A stretch of DNA of 33,916 nt from Streptomyces triticagri (GTDB lineage: Bacteria > Actinomycetota > Actinomycetes > Streptomycetales > Streptomycetaceae): positions 1 through 33,916 of the forward strand of contig NZ_QUAK01000230.1 of assembly GCF_003429565.1 (NCBI RefSeq), given 5' to 3'. The notes under the pieces were generated by a model that saw only the letters and a list, made by a program, of their open reading frames with translations, did no database searches and was not told where the DNA came from. Positions 32,276-33,916 of the stretch are shown piece after piece (the first letter of the stretch is position 1; every line of letters starts with the position of its first letter). Position numbers and translations under genes: made by a program.

Positions 32276-33529
32276 TCAGTGCCCGGCCGCCGCCTTCGCC
32301 GCGATGTCCGTCCGGTGCTGCGAACCGTCCAGGCCGATCCGCCCGACCGCCGCGTACGCCCGCTCCCGCGCCTCGGTCAGGTCCGCGCCGGTCGCCGTCA
32401 CGGACAGCACCCGGCCGCCGGCGCTGACCACCGCGTCGCCGCTGCGCTTCGTGCCGGCGTGCAGGACGTACGCATGCGGGGCGTCCTGGGCCGCGACCTC
32501 GTCCAGGCCCTCGATCGGGTCGCCGGTGCGGGGCGTGCCGGGGTAGTTGTGGGAGGCCACCACGACGGTGACGGCGGCCTCGTCCCGCCAGGTCAGCGGG
32601 GCCTGAGCGTCGAGCGTGCCGTTCGCCGCGCGCAGCAGGACGCCGGCCAGCGGGGTACGGAGCCGGGCGAGCACCACCTGGGTCTCGGGGTCTCCGAAGC
32701 GTGCGTTGAACTCGATGACCCGTACGCCCCTGCTGGTGATCGCGAGCCCGGCGTAGAGCAGCCCGGAGAACGGCGTACCGCGGCGGCGCAGTTCGTCCAC
32801 CGTGGGCTGCAGGACGGTCTCGAGCACCTCGTCGACCAGCTTCGGGTCGGCCCAGGGAAGCGGGGAGTAGGCGCCCATGCCACCGGTGTTGGGCCCTTCG
32901 TCGCCGTCGAGGGCGCGCTTGAAGTCCTGGGCGGGGGTGAGCGGGAGTACCGTGCTGCCGTCCGTGATCGCGAACAGCGAGACCTCGGGCCCGTCCAGGA
33001 ACTCCTCGATCACCACGCGGTCGCAGGCGTGTCCGTGCTGCCGGGCCGTCTCCAGGTCCTCGGTGACCACGACGCCCTTGCCGGCCGCGAGACCGTCGTC
33101 CTTGACGACGTACGGCGGGCCGAAGCCGTCGAGCGCGGTGTCCACCTCTTCCGGCGTGGTGCATACGTAGCTGCGGGCCGTGGGGACGCCGGCCGCCGCC
33201 ATCACGTCCTTGGCGAAGGCCTTCGAGCCCTCCAGCTGCGCGGCCTCGCCGGACGGGCCGAAGCAGGGGATACCCGCTTCCCGTACGGCGTCGGCGACCC
33301 CGGCGACCAGGGGGGCCTCGGGGCCCACCACGACCAGTTCGGCACCGAGCTCCTGGGCGAGGGCGGTGACGGCGGAGCCGTCGAGGGCGTCGACCGGGTG
33401 CAGTTCGGCCACCTCGGCGATGCCGGCGTTGCCGGGGGCGCAGTGCAGTGCGGTGACGTCGGGATCGAGGGACAGTGAGCGGCACAGGGCGTGTTCGCGG
33501 GCGCCGCCGCCGATGACGAGGACCTTCAC
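32276..33529 (-). CDS. purD: phosphoribosylamine-glycine ligase (GAR synthetase)
   Basis: 417 residues from GTG at 33529 (MKVLVIGGGAREHAL), with GAGGACC directly upstream. The frame is open for eight further codons without a better start. PurD joins phosphoribosylamine (the unstable PurF product) and glycine with ATP. Marks are the N-terminal GGGAREHAL, CAPGNAGI, the ATP-grasp segment YVVKDDGLAAGKGVVV, FLDGPEVSLFAI, GPNTGGMGAYSP and EFNARFGDPETQ. It is a single gene, with its own terminator, downstream of dnaX on the same strand. Confidence 0.97.
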   Translation of the reverse strand: MKVLVIGGGAREHALCRSLSLDPDVTALHCAPGNAGIAEVAELHPVDALDGSAVTALAQELGAELVVVGPEAPLVAGVADAVREAGIPCFGPSGEAAQLEGSKAFAKDVMAAAGVPTARSYVCTTPEEVDTALDGFGPPYVVKDDGLAAGKGVVVTEDLETARQHGHACDRVVIEEFLDGPEVSLFAITDGSTVLPLTPAQDFKRALDGDEGPNTGGMGAYSPLPWADPKLVDEVLETVLQPTVDELRRRGTPFSGLLYAGLAITSRGVRVIEFNARFGDPETQVVLARLRTPLAGVLLRAANGTLDAQAPLTWRDEAAVTVVVASHNYPGTPRTGDPIEGLDEVAAQDAPHAYVLHAGTKRSGDAVVSAGGRVLSVTATGADLTEARERAYAAVGRIGLDGSQHRTDIAAKAAAGH

Positions 33530-33608
33530 GGTCCTCAACCTACCTTGGTTCACAACCTCGCCCCGTGGGGGTTTGCGGGCGGCCGTCCGCGGCTTGTGCC
33601 GCTGCTTC

Positions 33609-33630
33609 GTAGCGGGTTTCGTCCCGCTAC
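33609..33630 (-). terminator. hairpin downstream of dnaX
   Basis: GTAGCGGG (33609-33616) and CCCGCTAC (33623-33630) form a perfect 8-bp stem with a 6-base loop. It lies about 50 bp beyond the dnaX stop and abuts the octamer repeat. No U tract follows. Confidence 0.55.
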
Positions 33631-33691
33631 TCGATGACTCGTTTGCTCGTCTACTCGTCTACTCATTTGCTCCTTTACTCGTTTACTCGTT
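33628..33691. repeat. octanucleotide tandem repeat, eight units, spanning the dnaX stop codon
   Basis: Eight uninterrupted 8-base units of consensus TACTCGTT: TACTCGAT, GACTCGTT, TGCTCGTC, TACTCGTC, TACTCATT, TGCTCCTT, TACTCGTT, TACTCGTT. Positions three to five (CTC) are invariant. The dnaX stop codon (33683-33685) straddles units seven and eight. Confidence 0.9.
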
Positions 33692-33916
33692 CGTGAATTC
33701 CTCCACCACTGTCGCGCCCAGTTCGCGGACGATCAGGTCGTGGCCGGAGAGGGCCGATTCGTCGAGGTCGGGGTCGTCGTCCTCGGGGACGTCGTCCTCG
33801 ATGGAGACCGGGGAACGCTCCGGGGGCGGCGGTGCGGGCGCCGGCTCCGGGGCGGGCGGCGCCTGCGGGGGCGCTGCCGCAGGAGCGGACGGGCGCTCGG
33901 GCTGCGGTGCGGGCGG
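33683..33916 (-). CDS. dnaX: DNA polymerase III subunit gamma/tau, 3' end only (runs off the right edge)
   Basis: 77 codons of the C-terminus are visible. A Pro/Ala/Glu-rich low-complexity stretch (PPAPEPAPAPPPPERSP) passes into an acidic linker (SIEDDVPEDDDPDLDES) and ends LSGHDLIVRELGATVVEEFTNE in two overlapping parts. The conserved GHDLIVRELGA-x-VVEE tail and the position before purD identify actinobacterial DnaX, the clamp-loader subunit. The catalytic AAA+ part lies outside the window. The last codons and the TAA stop are made of an 8-base tandem repeat. Confidence 0.88.
   Translation of the reverse strand, partial: PPAPQPERPSAPAAAPPQAPPAPEPAPAPPPPERSPVSIEDDVPEDDDPDLDESALSGHDLIVRELGATVVEEFTNE

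Noticed and set aside
33530..33545. Possible leaderless promoter of purD (TAGGTT seven bases before the GTG)
   Set aside because: A good GAGGACC ribosome binding site overlaps the same bases and no -35 is present, so the case is too weak.

Overview
The window is chromosomal DNA of a Streptomyces or very close relative. It has very high GC with strong GC3 bias, and many GTG starts. It encodes BldC, an LsrL-type Lsr2 paralogue, valine dehydrogenase, a DUF3073 protein and seven enzymes of de novo purine synthesis. The gene order matches what I remember of the S. coelicolor dnaX-to-hrpA region (about SCO4067 to SCO4092, with the strand reversed). I could not check this.

Layout from left to right. 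1-5400: an edge-truncated gene and a small exported protein (minus strand), the DEAH helicase hrpA, tRNA-Asp with a degenerate second copy of its 3' half and terminator, and a small CxxC protein gene. 5400-9620: bldC with a strong terminator, a conserved unknown gene, a 165-bp palindromic MITE-like element immediately upstream of vdh, vdh, and a DUF3073 gene. 9688-12354: purF and purM (minus). 12605-14369: a cysteine-type leader peptide followed by a Tat-exported sulfatase. 14787-18048: a minus-strand group made of an ArsR-like regulator, a membrane M23 peptidase, a mycothiol-dependent-isomerase-family protein and a META lipoprotein. 18169-21435: overlapping purS-purQ-purL. 21893-22655: lsrL and two tRNA-Gly genes. 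22765-27156: an ABC-2 exporter translationally coupled to a DesK/DesR-type two-component pair. 27179-27291: a third tRNA-Gly. 27313-33529: purC, a lone dimethylformamidase-like gene, a membrane protein that looks like an M48 peptidase without its HExxH, and purD. 33683-33916: the 3' end of dnaX.

The purine enzymes here cover PurF, PurD, PurS/Q/L, PurM and PurC, which is most of the route from PRPP to SAICAR. They sit in four separate minus-strand transcription units. The exporter with its kinase and regulator is probably an envelope-stress module. The sulfatase behind a Cys leader peptide looks like a sulfur-scavenging unit.

The most interesting items are the following. (1) A palindromic mobile element lies next to the vdh ribosome binding site, and its arm mismatches are biased so that only the minus-strand RNA pairs well. 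(2) The tRNA-Gly(UCC) has altered D- and T-loop residues. (3) The SAICC leader peptide sits before the sulfatase. (4) The tRNA-Asp 3' half is duplicated. (5) An eight-base tandem repeat runs through the dnaX stop codon. (6) A degenerate M48-like membrane protein is present. (7) Four 11-bp direct repeats lie upstream of purSQL.
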